Source of the DNA: Miscanthus floridulus
Taxonomy: Eukaryota; Streptophyta; Magnoliopsida; Poales; Poaceae
Length of the DNA stretch: 64,000 bases
NCBI RefSeq assembly: GCF_019320115.1
Contig: NC_089597.1
Location: forward strand, 118,178,000 to 118,241,999
Direction of reading: 5' to 3'
Position numbers and translations under genes: made by a program. The notes below the pieces were generated by a model. That model searched no databases. It was not told the DNA's origin and saw only the letters and a list, made by a program, of their open reading frames with translations. Of the stretch, positions 1 to 12,277 are shown piece by piece; positions within the stretch are counted from its first letter, which is position 1, and each line of letters starts with the position of its first letter.

Positions 1-146
1 ACGTTGGCGGGGTCGCTTGAAGATCCTTCATCTCCTAGGGTCTTGGCACTTCCTTCACCAAGCTCATGATTACGCAGTGCCAACTGGTGATGAGGGACTC
101 CATGAGGTCCGGTGGACTTGCGTGCAGTTTTCTTGGTCTTTGCCAT
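1..146 (-). CDS. Gag N-terminus of a Tekay/Del-type Ty3 retrotransposon (partial, runs off window)
   Basis: The minus-strand reading frame opens with ATG at 146-144 and stays open to the window edge (48 codons). It is the first long frame after a tRNA-iMet-type primer binding site (516-529) and a 369-base leader, where gag starts in a Ty3 element. The first residues read (M)AKTKKTARKSTG, which matches the histone H3 tail ARTKQTARKSTG at 10 of 12 positions, and a Q-L-A follows near residue 20 as in H3. The later part is rich in S, G, D and E. The capsid domain would lie outside the window, so the gag assignment rests on position and element structure. A captured histone H3 gene is unlikely because the core H3 sequence does not follow. 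Confidence 0.65.
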   Translation of the reverse strand, partial: MAKTKKTARKSTGPHGVPHHQLALRNHELGEGSAKTLGDEGSSSDPAN

Positions 147-531
147 AGCCTGTAGAATTTAGGGTAGGACTATAAGAATAGCTTGAGGATAAAGGAGGTT
201 AGCAAGAATGGGATTGACATTACTTACCCAACCACTATTAAGGGGAATTATTATGCAAGGTGCTCAAGCATGATGCATGAATCGATCTTACGAATCTAAG
301 TACAAAAGATTAATATAATCATAAGTACTAGATTTTTAAAACATAGGACAAACCTAATCATATTATCCACTACAAATTTTTAAATAAGACAGGATTGAGA
401 CTAGATCAAAGGTAAGAAGAAAGAAACTGAACCTTTAAAATACCAAGTTTACTTTCTTTGACCCAAATCTATTTGAAGTTTTTCCAAAGTAACCTACAAT
501 GATCTTAGATGGGAACTGCTCTGATACCAGC
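147..531 (-). other. Untranslated leader and tRNA-iMet primer binding site of the Tekay-type element
   Basis: On the minus strand the LTR ends in GGTTCTGCCACA (down to 532). Two spacer bases follow, then TGGTATCAGAGCAG (529-516), which matches the primer binding site complementary to initiator methionine tRNA used by many chromoviruses. The rest, to the gag ATG at 146, is a leader with no visible coding content. Confidence 0.75.
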
Positions 532-2089
532 TGTGGCAGAACCTCCTAAGAAATCAGGCCCATGTGCACCTATCGTTGTCTTAACAGACCTCGGATAGCG
601 TTCACGAGTTCCCAACAACTCAACAGATCTGTCGGGTGTCCTCGGGAAACCCGAATCATCCACGATTCTCTTTTCAAACAGGATCCCAATCATAGACATT
701 GCAGATTACAACAATTTATTCAAATATATACATCAGAGTAAAAGATTGTGGAAGTCTTAAGATAACATAGTTTACAAACTAGTTGTTTTCAAACTTACAA
801 TACCATAAGTGTCATACAACCATAGTAGCGGGATAATATTACATTAACATTATTTATCATACAAACTAGTGCCTTGTCCAAAGGCCATTCATCACTCCTC
901 ATCGTCGTTGACTTCAAACATAGACATGCAGCAGGGACCAAAACAAGCCTGTGCATGCGACTCACCTGCAACAAGGGTTAACAAACCCTGAGTACAAAAG
1001 TACTCAACAAGACTAACCCGACGTAATGGGGTGTAAGACTTTAGAGATGCAGGGGTTTGGGGCAAGGTAAGGATGTAGCAAAATTCAAAGTTCTTTGCCA
1101 AAAGCTTACTATTCTTATCCTATTTTCAACTTTTACCCCTAAGACCTTTTAGTTCATTATCTCAACTAAATGTACATTTCCCACATTCCATTCCTTCTCA
1201 TTCCATTCTGTTTCTCATATTTTAGTAATTCACCAGTCCTGCATTGCTTCTGTAATGAATCGAGTCTCCATATCCGTGGAGCATCGGCAATTCGAATTGA
1301 TTCAAGTCCCAGCTGGGGATTCCTTATCACATGATATATGTAGAACTTAATCTTGCATATATCAACCTTGCTACCAGATCCTCCTATACTAAGCCGTCTC
1401 CACGCCACCCGAGAGCACAGCACACCTCAAATCCGGCCACATTCCAGCCATGAGGGTACACGCTACTCCCACCATCTCTCCACTCCCAGTGCGTGGGCAT
1501 TCGTCTTAGTATCGGATTAGCCAAAGTAGGCTTACCGAAGTATGTGACCAGTACTACAATGTGTCTTGTTCAGAAGATCAACAATGAGTGGCCTTTAAAC
1601 AACATAGTCGGCAACATTACCCAAAATTCAAGATAAGTCACCCGACTAGTCTCTAGTTCATTCTATCTTTTTCTTTGGCTAGTATGCCATCTTTGATTGT
1701 ATCAAAACTTTTACTTTGAAAGCCTACCATAAAGCATACTAAGCAATCTACGCCTTTGTAAATGAAAACATCTTCAAGGATGGTAAACAATTAACAAGGT
1801 AGGTAATGCATCAAGTAGGTAACATTTGAATTAATCAACTTAATGCAATAAGTAACATAGGTGATAACTTTTCAAAGTAACAAGGTAAGGTTTAATGCAT
1901 AAACTAGGGCTTGCCTTCGTTGACGATCGTAGGTTCCAGATCAGTATCACGATTATCGAATCCCGTGACAACCGGGGATTCTTCTAGAACTTGTTCAACT
2001 AGAATCGTTTCGCTCTCGGATTCTACACAAAATGATAACATATGCTTTAACATGATGATAACGTAAACATGATGCTTTCACGGTACATG
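532..2089 (-). repeat. 3' portion of a Tekay/Del-type LTR (copy A)
   Basis: The segment starts next to the primer binding site with TGTGGCAGAACC, which read on the minus strand is the LTR 3' end. It contains the block around 962-1022 (cacctgcaacaagggtta, then stretches resembling gtactcaacaagacta) that I recognise as typical of grass Tekay LTRs. A second copy of the same terminus begins at 2090, so this LTR appears to be interrupted there. Short ORFs inside are not credible genes. Confidence 0.6.
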
Positions 2090-5000
2090 TGTGGCAGAAC
2101 CGCCTAATTTAATGCCTCATAGGAGTGCTTGTCTTCCATTAGACACTAAGCACTCGAGGGAGAACACTAAATTACTCGGTTCCATCGGGCACACCCCAGG
2201 GGAGAACCCGAAAATCCACATTTTTGCCATCGGGATCACAAATGAGAGAATAAAGCTTACATCATTCGTAACCATTTCTTACATCACTTTTAATACAACG
2301 TCAGAGTATAATATCTATTAATATAATAGCGGAATGAAATCATATTATCAGAGTTGTAAACAATTTAATTGAACAGCGGAATATAAACATGTGATCAGAG
2401 TTATAGTGGAAATAAACCTCTATTAATGACATGATGAAGTATTGATATATAGACTACGACAACAGATTATTATACTTCCATTTATAAAAGCATTTGGTGA
2501 GAGTTATAAATAACAACTACGATCGCAGCGTAAAGGAAATCCTCGCTGAGCCCACCAGGAGGAATCCACACACAAAGGTCAGCTCTAGCATCCACCTGTC
2601 ACCTGCAACAGGGGGAATAAAACCTTAAGTACTCAATTGTACTCAGCAAGACTTACCCGATAGGAGAAAAGAAAAGACTCCAAGGATATGCAAAGCTATT
2701 TGGCTTGTGGGTTCATTGCATTTGCAGGAAGCATTACTAAACATGAGTCCTTATATTCGATTTTTATTAAAAGCCGCATTGGTTCATTAACTAACCATTC
2801 TATGTAAGCACCTGTGCTACTTTCAAGCAGGTGGTAAGCAATCATATTTCCTTTGTCCACCTTCCATCTTTCAGTTCTTACTATGATGCTAAACCATAGA
2901 CAAGCCATACCGGATAGCCCGGCGATTCGTGAATCAATGCTCCCAGCTGGGTACCCCAAAAACACATGCCCCGCTTGTACCCTAGGCACAAGCAGGACCA
3001 ACCCATCACTCTCCTGTCCTAGGTGTCTAGGTCCCCGTCCAAACTGGGACTCCAAGCCCCCACCCCTAAGTCCCGGACTCAGCGCGGTGCAAGGACCTCC
3101 TCCACCAAAAACAAACCCTAATAGTCAGTCCGGAAAGAGCCGGATCCGTGACAAGAGAGCAACAAGCCTTCCAAGCACCCATACACAAGTATGTGCTCAG
3201 GATAATAAGTCTGTTTCCTGCCCAGAGTCATATGCAACGATCGGTCCTTAACCGACCAGATAGGGAAAATGGTGTAACCAGCTATGATCCGCCTCCGCGG
3301 CGACACAACTTCTTACACCCACCAATACCCAAACCATATCCCTGCCTGGTCACCATTTTCCTTTCCACCATTTTATATATTCCAGGTGATAATCATATAG
3401 TAACATATTTCCTATATCTCGCGAGTGACAGGCAATCACTCGACTTCTACCGGAGTCCTATAGCATAGCAATCTATATGATCCTGTCATACTAGTAAGAC
3501 TCATAGGATAAAGATATATATGCAAGTGGGTTTCATTCAACTCCTTAAAACTTAATGCACAAATATAATTTAAACTGCAGAAAAGTAGGGGTTATGCACC
3601 GGGGCTTGCCTGGGTAAGATATATTTAAAAGTTAGTATCTGCATCTTCAGATCATCCACCATCAACTGGATAGAAGCCCATTGCATCATCTTCTGGAGAG
3701 AATACCCTTACACCATCTTCGGATTCCCAATCATCCTTCAATTGATCCATTGATCCATCATCGTACCTATATGATATGCATGCGATGCAATGCAAAGATA
3801 TAATTAATCAACTGCAATCGTGACTCATAAAATACGGCGTATGCCTCTCGAGCTAACGGGCTAGTTCTAACAACGACCATACTTAGGCTACATGTACACG
3901 TTGCCGGATAAGGCATTATTTCCCAACAATTAGTTTAGTTATATAAACCAACGGTGTTCCTTTATTTTTATCCTATCGTTAATGTTTACTCGCAGTAGGA
4001 CATTATTATCTAATTAGCAACTAGTTATTTCAAAGCTACAAAATTTATGGTGAGTACCTAATATTGCTAGGGATCTACTGTAGAAATTTCAGATCCAATG
4101 CTATTACCAATTTACCACGGAAAATCCCTACAAGTTTATATTTTACAATATTAAGTATCCCATTTTAATTATATAGATCCTAAAAACATCATCAAATTAT
4201 GTGAACGAATTACACCAATAGGTAGGTTATGATTTTAGCCTAACAAAACTAGTTTGGCATTTTTATGATTTTTCTACACTTCATTCTCAATTTTAGAAAG
4301 GCACTAAATTAACAAAACTAAAACAAAGCAACAAGGCCAGGCCCGGACGGCCAACTCGGCCCGCAGGCACGCGCGTGGCCCAACACAGCGCGATGGCCCA
4401 GCAGCTGCGCGCGCGGCCCGTTAGCCAGGCGTGGCCCAACGGTGCGCGGCCCAGGCGCGCTGGCAACCGGCCGGCCCAGCACGCGGCAGCGAGCGACCCG
4501 GACACGGCGCCAACAAGCCGGCCCAGCAGCTGGTAAAGCTCAGGGCGTGGCTCGTTTTGCAGAAAACCCCTTATTCAATTTGCTAATCGCCAAACCCTAT
4601 TTGCACTATTCATTCGAGTCTTGTATTTTTGCAGTAAACACCCTGTGTATTTCTATTTCTTGGATTTCTTACCCTCTTCTACCTTCACAAAGCAGAGCAC
4701 GACACAGGACATCGACCGGCGGCGGTGGCAATGGCGCATTAGGGCCGGGGACGGCACGACGGCGGCGAACCACCCACCGGCGAGCCGCACCAGGACCTGC
4801 GCGGCCTTGGGCGAACCGCGGCAAGAGCCAAACTGGCCCTCGGTAGTCCGCCCGTGTGAGGTGGAGCCGCGCGGACTCGGCGCGCACACGCGGCCCGACG
4901 CTCTATGGACAAAACGCGCTCGCGTGTGGTGGAGAAGACAGCACGACGACGACGCAGCAGGCGCTAGGAAGGAACAGCGCGCTTGGCACGGACGGGACGA

Positions 5001-8000
5001 GGCGCTGTGGCTGCGGAGCAGGGACGGCAGCGGGACCATGGTTCGGCGCGGACGTAGAGCTCGGACGCGCTGCAGTTCTGGTGACGGGCGCTTGAGGCTG
5101 CAACGGTGCACATGAAGGCGGAGCAGCAACGTGGGCTTCGAGCACGGATGGCCCTCCAGGCGCAGTGTGGAGCTCACGCGGAGGTGGGGGCGGCATGGAC
5201 GCCAACGAGGTGCTGCGGCTGCGAAGCTGGGTTGGCGGCTCCTGTGCGGGACCAAGGGGCTAGCGCGGCCATTGCGCAGCGAGGTCCACGGCACCAGCGA
5301 ATAGACTAGGGCCAGGCGCAGCAACACGGCAGGGCTTGCCCTCGCGTGCGGTGTCTGGCACCAGAGCAGCGACGAGTGGAGCGGGGAAAAAAAGGCGGTG
5401 GTGCTGCTGCTGTTGGGAGCGAGGAGATGCGCGCGGCACCATGAGCTGTGGCGCGCAGAGGCAGCGAGGGCGCGGCGTGGCTCGGGCGAAGATGCTACGG
5501 GTCGCAGTGAGGCAGAGTCTCACGGCAGCAACAACAACAAGGCGGGCCGGGCGGATGACGGTGAGGCAGCCTTGGCAGCTGTAAACGAGACAAGCAAAGG
5601 TGGACAGAGACGGAAACGACTTGACTGCTGCTTGTACACGTATTACTGTGTGACTCATCTCTTTGTGGGGGGGTCCCTCATCCTTTCAGGTGCAGTGCAG
5701 GGAGTTGATCTTTGATCCTTTCCTAGAGCATGCATGGTAGTGACCGTGGAGAAGAACAAGATGGAGAGGAAGAGAGGATAGGAGAGTACACGGCAACAGC
5801 GGCAGCATGCTACGGCTTGGAAAATTAATCTGAGACAGAGACAGATAGAGCAGATGGACAAGACAGCAAGGCAGGCACAGAGGCAGCACGGCCGTCAGTG
5901 GCGTGGTGCTGTGGTCCAGAGCAGGGAAGTAAAAAAAATTAAGAGGGCGCTGGTGCCAAGCGAGAGCAGCAGCATTCATGCCATCCGATTCTCCTCAGTA
6001 CTAGTACCTGTACATGATTGGTTGGAAATGAAAAGTCATACATGATAGCATCAATAGAAAAAAAAGAGAAGGCAGCTCGCGACCCACTTCCAGTACGCGT
6101 GGCAGCTGAGATAATGAAGGCAGCTGCAGCCGCAGAGAGCGAAGACAGACATAGATAGGCCGCAGAGGAGCAAGTCAACAAGCACTGCTACAAGTTCTTT
6201 ATTAAAGTGACTGCCGTAACGTGCGTGTGTATATATATATACACACACATGCATACCTATATATATACATATATATATATATATAACGGTTTATTACTTT
6301 AGTCAATTTACAACGTCTAGGCATAGGAAAAATTCAGCAAGCTCGAATTTAAATTTGATTCTAAATCTATATATATATATATATATATATATATCGTTCT
6401 ATTTATTAACGGATTTTATTTTATTTATAAACATTGCTTTTCATGCTTAATCTAATAGAACGAACCGTTTGCTATCGACTGGCTCGAAATTCAACACTAA
6501 TCAAACACTTATGGTTTGCTTTTATTTATTTTTAAATTAATTTGGAAATAAGCCTAAAAATGAACTTATTCCAAATGACCTGAAAATTTTATGTAAGCTT
6601 CCTTATGACAAATTAGTGTACCAAAACAAATTTCATAATTTTTGGAATTATACAGTGACCTTCAAAAATCATGGAAATTGCATTTATCAATTAATGGACT
6701 GAATATTTGAACATTAAAAATTTATTCACATTTCAAGTTTCATATTTTTAAACCATACTAGAGTATGTACAGAAGCTACACAAAAATTTTCAGAATTTTT
6801 GGAGCTATGATTATTTTGCTACAAATTTCCAAAGATTCAACACTATTCAAAATCAGAAAATAACAAAACATCACTGTTCTTCTCCTTCCTCCTCACTGAT
6901 AGGTAACCCCACCCGTCAGTGACTCATACAGCTCACGGCGACGCTGCCCTCACTGGTCGGCCCCAAAATGCGCCGACGGTGACGCTCCGGCGAGGCAGAC
7001 CTCACCCAAATGATCTACACACTCCTATGAACCCATCCCCGTCCTTGGAATGGCAGAAGGTACACCAGAGAAGACTCCACGCCGGCCATGGTGGCTCGAG
7101 CACGTCAGCTCACGGCGTAACCCCGGGAAGAATGCGGTAGAGTCAAAAGCGAAGTGAACATCATGTTCAGTAGCTCACCACGGTCACGTCTATGGGCTTG
7201 GTGAAGGCAGAGACGGTCTGGAATGGCCTGGCCACGTCGAGGCGATGGTGGCGGAGCTCCGGCCGGGCTCGGGGAAGAAGCTATTACACCGGGCGACTCC
7301 AGCCAACTCAAGCGGCGTGAGCAAGTCATAGAGAAGCGCAAGACTGAGGCGATCGCATTGGCGTAGCTGGGCATGACGGAGACTGCTCGATGATGGCTAC
7401 GGCGAGCGGCGAAGCTAGCTAGCGGCGGAGCAGAGCAGAGGAGAAAAACGGGGGCGACGGCGGTGACTGTTGCTATTTATAGCCAGGAAGGGACTGCCCG
7501 GTGACGACAATGCACGGACGGACCCGCAACGGCACCAGCTGCGTGTCAAGGCGCGAGGAAGCGGTGAAATCTGATTGGCGGCGACATCCGCGTGGCACCG
7601 GCGGCAAGTAGAGAGGTGGATTTTGATTTTTGAAATATTTACAGAACTGCCACTGAGTCCATTTTTCAAATTACACTCAAATTTTCTAAAGAAGTTGAAA
7701 ATCTCCAAAAATGAAAGTTGTTCAATTTTTCAAACTCTACAACTTTGCTTCTAGGAACATTTTCAAATTCTGCCTCCATTTTGAAATTTGAATTTGGGGT
7801 GCATTTGAGCATTTGAATCATTTCAAAATTACTCCAAATTTTATATGTAAACTTGAAAAACTTTGAATACCAAAGTTGATCTACATAAAATAATCTCCAA
7901 CTTTGCTTTTTGCCTCAACCCCAAATTTCACATGGATTTTGAATTAGTCAAAAGGGGCAAAAAGGACTTTTGTGATTTGAATTTGAATTCAAATTTGATT

Positions 8001-8280
8001 TGTCTTCCTTTTACTTAAATTTTGATTTTTGACCAGTAACATGGCCCATTAGGGTTATTTGAGTCAAATGACACATGACCTCACATGATCATAGGAATTT
8101 TGACCCTTGTAGTCATGATCTTTATTTAGGGTTTTGAATCACATCACATGAAATAACAACATTATGAAATAAACCTTATTTAGTGAATGCATTCAAAACT
8201 TTATACTATATGAATGCTTTGCAATGCATATGATGACATGTCAAATTTTAGTGCTAGGTCAAAACACCAGAGGTGTTACA
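2090..8280 (-). repeat. Composite Tekay/Del-type LTR sequence (nested copy B plus the 5' remainder of copy A)
   Basis: The block begins with a second LTR 3' terminus (TGTGGCAGAACCGCC at 2090) and ends at 8280 with ggtgttaca, which on the minus strand is TGTAACACC, the usual Tekay LTR 5' start. It holds two AT-rich plus GC-rich successions (AT-rich 4000-4300 with GC-rich 4320-5715; AT-rich 6300-6880 with GC-rich 6880-7600). The simplest reading is one LTR inserted in another. I could not find the inner boundary or its target duplication. The overlapping ORFs on both strands at 4293-5715 come from GC-rich sequence and are not supported as genes. Confidence 0.5.
6219..6394. repeat. AT-rich microsatellites inside the LTR
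   Basis: Alternating TA and TG/CA runs occupy about 6219-6285. A second uninterrupted AT run lies at about 6368-6394. Confidence 0.9.
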
Positions 8281-9353
8281 TGAGGCGCAGTCGATGGAAG
8301 GTTTGTGGAGGTCTTTGGCGAAGACGTTTGGGGGGACCGGGGCCCGTGCCGACGCCATCTTTGCCAGTTCGTCCACGGCCTCGTTGAATTTACGCATGAT
8401 GTGGTTGAGTTCGAGACCGTCGAACTTGTCTTCAAGGTGACGTACCAGCTTGTAGTACGCCTCCATCTTGGGGTCATGGCAGTTCGACTCCTTCATCACC
8501 TGATCGACAACAACCTGTGAATCACCCTGCACGTCAAGACGCCGCACTCCGAGTTCGGTGGCGATCTACAAGCCGTTGACGAGGGCCTCGTACTCGGCTG
8601 TGTTGTTGGAGGCGGCGAAGTGGAGCTGAATCATGTAGCGCATGTGTACTCCGAGGGGTGAGATGAAGAGCAGACCCACGCTCGCTCTGGTCTTCACCAG
8701 GGACCCGTCGAAGTACATGGTCCAGCATTCCGCCTGGACTTGGGTTGGTGGTAGTTGGGTATCGGTCCACTCTGCCATGAAATCGGCCAAGACCTGAGAT
8801 TTAATTGCTTTCTGAGGCGCAAAGGACAGAGCCTCCCCCATGAGCTCGATGGCCCACTTGGCTATCCTACCCGAGGCCTCCCGGTTATGGATTATCTCTC
8901 CTAGGGGGAAAGACGATACCACGGTCACCTGGTGGGACTCGAAGTAGTGATGCAGCTTGCGTCGAGCCAGGACCATGGCGTAGATCAGTTTTTGGATATG
9001 GGGTAGCATGTTTTGGTCTCGGAGAGCACTTCACTGATGAAGTAAATATGTCATTGGATGAGTAGAGCATGCCCCTCTTCCTGTCTCTCGACCACTACGG
9101 CCGCGCTGACCACTTGGGTCATTGCAGCGACATTGAGTAAGAGGGCCTTGCCCTTGGCTGGTAGTACCAGGATGGGAGGATTGGTGAGCAATGCCTTGAG
9201 TTTGGCGAGGGCTTCCTTGGCCTCAGAGGTCCAAGAAAAACGTTCCGATTTCCTCAAGAGGTGGTACAGGGGCAAGCCTTTTTCACCAAGGTGCGAGATG
9301 AAGCGGCTTAGGGCCGTAAGGCATCCCATGACCCTCTATACTCCCTTGAGGTC
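8281..9353 (-). pseudogene. Tat/Retand-type Ty3 pol remnant: end of RT, RNase H and second RNase H-like domain
   Basis: Minus-strand frames give, in order, the RT connection region (9329-9051, with FISHLGEKGLPLYHLLRKS and a PPILVLPAKGKALLL segment), RNase H (9009-8566, with MVLARRKLHHYFESH and KAIKSQVLADFMAEW), and an additional RNase H (YFDGSL, NNTAEYEALV, then QGDSQVVVDQV to 8281). Two RNase H-like domains are characteristic of the Tat lineage. The frame ends where Tekay LTR sequence begins (8280), so the rest of pol should lie beyond that insertion. The catalytic core of RT is missing through the deletion at 9354-9564. Confidence 0.8.
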
Positions 9354-9564
9354 TTGGATCGATCCCATGTTGGTCACGGCCGAGACCTTCTCCGGGCTGG
9401 CTTCGATGCCGCGTTCCAAGACTATGAATCCTAAGAGCATGCCTCTGCAACGGTGGTCTCAGATCGGTCCCATGTTGGTCACGGTCGAGACCTTCGTCGT
9501 CGTTAATGCGGTGGTGGACGTCGTGGGCCCTCCATCGGGCTCCTCCGCCATCACTACGACCTTG
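9354..9564 (-). other. Internal deletion junction between gag and RT, with a short direct duplication
   Basis: The phrase cccatgttggtcacgg followed by cgagacctt occurs twice, near 9366 and 9470, about 104 bases apart. Between the gag-like frame above 9565 and the RT remnant below 9353, the gag C-terminus, protease and RT core are missing. Confidence 0.55.
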
Positions 9565-10494
9565 CTACTCCTGCTCGAGAGTGTCTCGAAGCTGCTGTAG
9601 GAGGAGTCGGTCTTGTTCAACCTTGGCCTGAAGCTCTCGGAGCTGTTCCAAGTTCAGGCGTTGAAGTTGTCCGAGGGCAAGGTTCTCATTTTGGGCTGCC
9701 AGTGGGACAACACGTGGAGGTGCGGCATCACCTGCTCCCTGGCGAAGTGGGGAACGGTTGCCTACCCCCTCGTCCTCATCGCTCATGCTTGGCATCCCGA
9801 GTCCGACGTGGAAGCACTCGCGAGTGGGGTCATAAGTGCCTTCGTCGTCAGAGTTGGAGTAGCCGAAGCAGTAGTCACTCACGGCCAGGAAGCGGCGCAT
9901 GGCTTCAGGGTCACAAAGTCTAGAGAAGTCCGCTTCGGCCCACACGTCGTCCTCCTCCGAGGAGTCAGTGTGGGTGTGAGTCGAAGTCGTGGTGCCAAAG
10001 TTGATGGCAAAGCGTTGGTGGCATCCTAAGGGCTCTGCGTGAGCAGAAGCGTAGGTGGAAGCATAGTTGGCGGCGGCATTTCTTAACCCGAAGGGATACG
10101 GGGATGGTGCCATCGCCAGGCTTTGCTCCGCCAAAGTCGACTCCTCAAGAGGTGGCGGTGCAGAGCTTGATGATGGGGCATCATCGTGCACCACCAGCGT
10201 CTTTCCCTTGTCCAGGCTTAGGCTAGACAGGTCCCCAACCAGGGACCTTGTGCCAATAGTAGGGTGTGGGATACCGGTGGAGTGCGGCGCGTTGCCCTGA
10301 GCTTGCATGGTGCCGGGGTGGCCCCACTTGTGTTGTGCTTGGCGAGCGCGATGAGAGCGGCCGCCCCGGCGCCGTCTATGCCTGGGCTGCTGATGCATGA
10401 TGTCGTCATCGGTTGGTGGGGCTCGGAGTGTGAGGAGTACCATATCGTATTCACATCCTAGAGACATGAACTCTAGGCTCCCAAACCAGATCAC
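9565..10494 (-). pseudogene. Gag N-terminal region of the Tat-type Ty3 element (internally deleted element)
   Basis: A 309-codon minus-strand frame lies directly downstream of the LTR and primer binding site, where gag belongs. It has a basic stretch (RHRRRRGGRSHRARQ), low-complexity S/A/P segments, an acidic patch (SSEEDDVWAEADFSRL) and ends in a predicted coiled coil (LQRLNLEQLRELQAKVEQD). Tat-type elements of grasses carry a long, poorly conserved gag leader of this kind. The capsid and zinc-knuckle parts are absent, consistent with the deletion that follows, so no functional Gag is made. A host gene is unlikely given its position between LTR and pol. Confidence 0.65.
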
Positions 10495-10567
10495 TGTGCC
10501 GAGATGCAGTGGTCATACAGGGTCTGCCATCCGAAACTCGTTAGGATGATGAAGCTAACACGCAGAT

Positions 10568-10586
10568 GCCCCTACCTGGTGCACCA
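10568..10586 (-). other. Primer binding site of the Tat-type element
   Basis: On the minus strand the LTR 3' end (...CACCGACA, down to 10589) is followed by two bases and then TGGTGCACCAGGTAGGGGC. TGG plus the AGGTAGGGG tail is the form I associate with Tat/Retand elements of grasses; the same site recurs at 19253-19271. Confidence 0.75.
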
Positions 10587-10588
10587 AT

Positions 10589-12023
10589 TGTCGGTGTTTT
10601 GGACCGACGGGTCCTCAACCAACTAGTAAAAATGTACTACGTGCCCCTAATCCCGGATGGTGATGCAAAAAGACACAAGGTTTATACTAGTTCAGGCAAT
10701 GGATGCCCTACGTCTAGTCTGAGAGGTCGATCTTGTATTCCTTGCACCGAAATGCTCATAGTAGGGGGTTATAAGTAGGGTGAGAGAGGGAGCTAGTCCT
10801 AGGTCTCTGTGTGGAGTGGCGTGGATTGCTTGAGATGTTGATCTCAGGCAGCGGGGAAGTGTGCGTGTTATAGGGTGTCGAGCGTGTGTTCGTCTATCTC
10901 ATGAGAGCATGAGCCCATCTATGCCTGAATGTGTGCGAGTGTGTGTGTCCATCCCCCCTGTACGTGTTCATCTATCTTGTGTGCTCGGGTCTCCCCCGGA
11001 AACGGCCCCGATCCCTCCCTTTTATAGTTGAAGGGGGGACAGAGGTGATACATGTACTTGTTACGTGGCGTCGTGCAAATAAGGTGGCATGTTCGAGCCC
11101 TGTAGCCTATTACTATGGCGGCATGGTCAATGGAATGGCCCTGTCCTTGATGTGCTGGAGCAACACGCCGGTCACATCTGATCCTATGTGACGTGGGAGC
11201 TCCAGTGATAGCTTGACGTAGGGCCTAGCGAGCGACGTGCTGGTCGCTGTATGTTGACCGTGTGAAGAGCCAATGCTCGGTTGGTGCCGAGGCCGAGCCA
11301 TTGTGGGGGCTCGGTGGGCACGAATCCTAAGGTTGTCAAGACCCTGAAGTAGATTGCTGAGGCGTGGAGAGAGCAGTTGGCCCTGTACACTAATTCCGAG
11401 GCTATAGTGACTCGGACATGACTCCCCATGCTGCGTTGTTCTTGGAGCAGGGGTTAGGTAGCACAGTGCAGTGTAGGCACCGGTCGTGGGCACAGTACCG
11501 AGCACAGCGGCTGGTAACCCCTGCCCTGTCCTATCCAGTCCCGGATGGTATGGTGTTGATGCGACTTCCCGTCTCGTCGGCTGCTCTGCTGTATCGTGCC
11601 ATCGTCCGTCTGATGTTGCAGGAGTGGTTGGTCTCATTAATTGGATGCGACGTTCTGTTGGGGAGATCGGTCGAGGCAGAGGCAACGGGGTTATTGCCGA
11701 GCCAACCTCGAGCAAGATGGAGAATCGGCATCTCATCCGAGGCCTTACGTGTGAGGCTTTGAGCAGGGCGGAAAATCGGCAGACCGTCCGAGCCTTCCTA
11801 GCGGGGCCTCGGGTGAATAGGAGAATCAGCTCCCTGTCCGAGGCCTTATGAGCCGGTCTCGAGTGAGATGGAGAATCGGTAGGTCATCCGAGGCCTTCCA
11901 GGCAAGGCCTCGGGCGAATTGGAGTGTAGGTGGCCTTGGACAAGGCCAGGGCTTTGATTTTGACAGGGTCTAAGCGATTTTTTCAGTTGTTGCTTAGGGG
12001 ACCGCTTCTTATGGTACCCAACA
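10589..12023 (-). repeat. 5' LTR of the younger Tat-type element (1,435 bp)
   Basis: The ends are TGTCGGTG... and ...ACCCAACA on the plus strand, so the minus strand reads TGTTGGGT...CACCGACA with TG/CA termini. The primer binding site adjoins the 3' end. Internally there is a run of about four imperfect 50-60-bp repeats (11700-11935). The flanking sequence at 12024 is the 3' region of another element, showing nested insertion. Confidence 0.75.
11700..11935. repeat. Imperfect tandem repeats within the LTR
   Basis: Four successive units share a core of ggagaatcgg, then a gtcatccgaggcctt-like stretch and a gcctcggg-like end, with variable spacing of about 50-60 bases. Confidence 0.7.
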
Positions 12024-12277
12024 GGTCCTATCTCTAGTTGCAAAAATATCCTAGGACCGGCAAGCCCCCGAGCACTTCATGGTAGAGCTCTGGAAGCCAT
12101 GTCTTGTTTTCTTCAAGTCTTGTTGAGCAGGAACAAGCGTTGTCCGAGTGTTTTCTTGAGCAAAACCATGTAGTGCTTCTTGGGATCTTTTGAGTGTAGC
12201 CCCCGAGACTCTTGCTATTTGGAATGAGGAGCTAGAGGGTCTTGTCTTGAAGTTGCTCTGATTTATGTTTAGGCTTA
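12024..12277 (-). other. 3' non-coding region of the older Tat-type element
   Basis: There is no open frame. The sequence has repeated agcccccgag-type phrases, commonly seen between pol and the 3' LTR in grass Tat elements. It is interrupted at 12023 by the younger element; its own 3' LTR is not in the window. Confidence 0.5.

Noticed and set aside
2091..3468. Small ORFs in the left LTR region
   Set aside because: They lie inside LTR sequence shared with the neighbouring copy and lack domain content.
4293..5715. Many overlapping ORFs on both strands (up to 224 codons)
   Set aside because: They arise from a GC-rich part of LTR sequence, overlap in all frames, are R/A/P/S-rich and show no recognisable domain.
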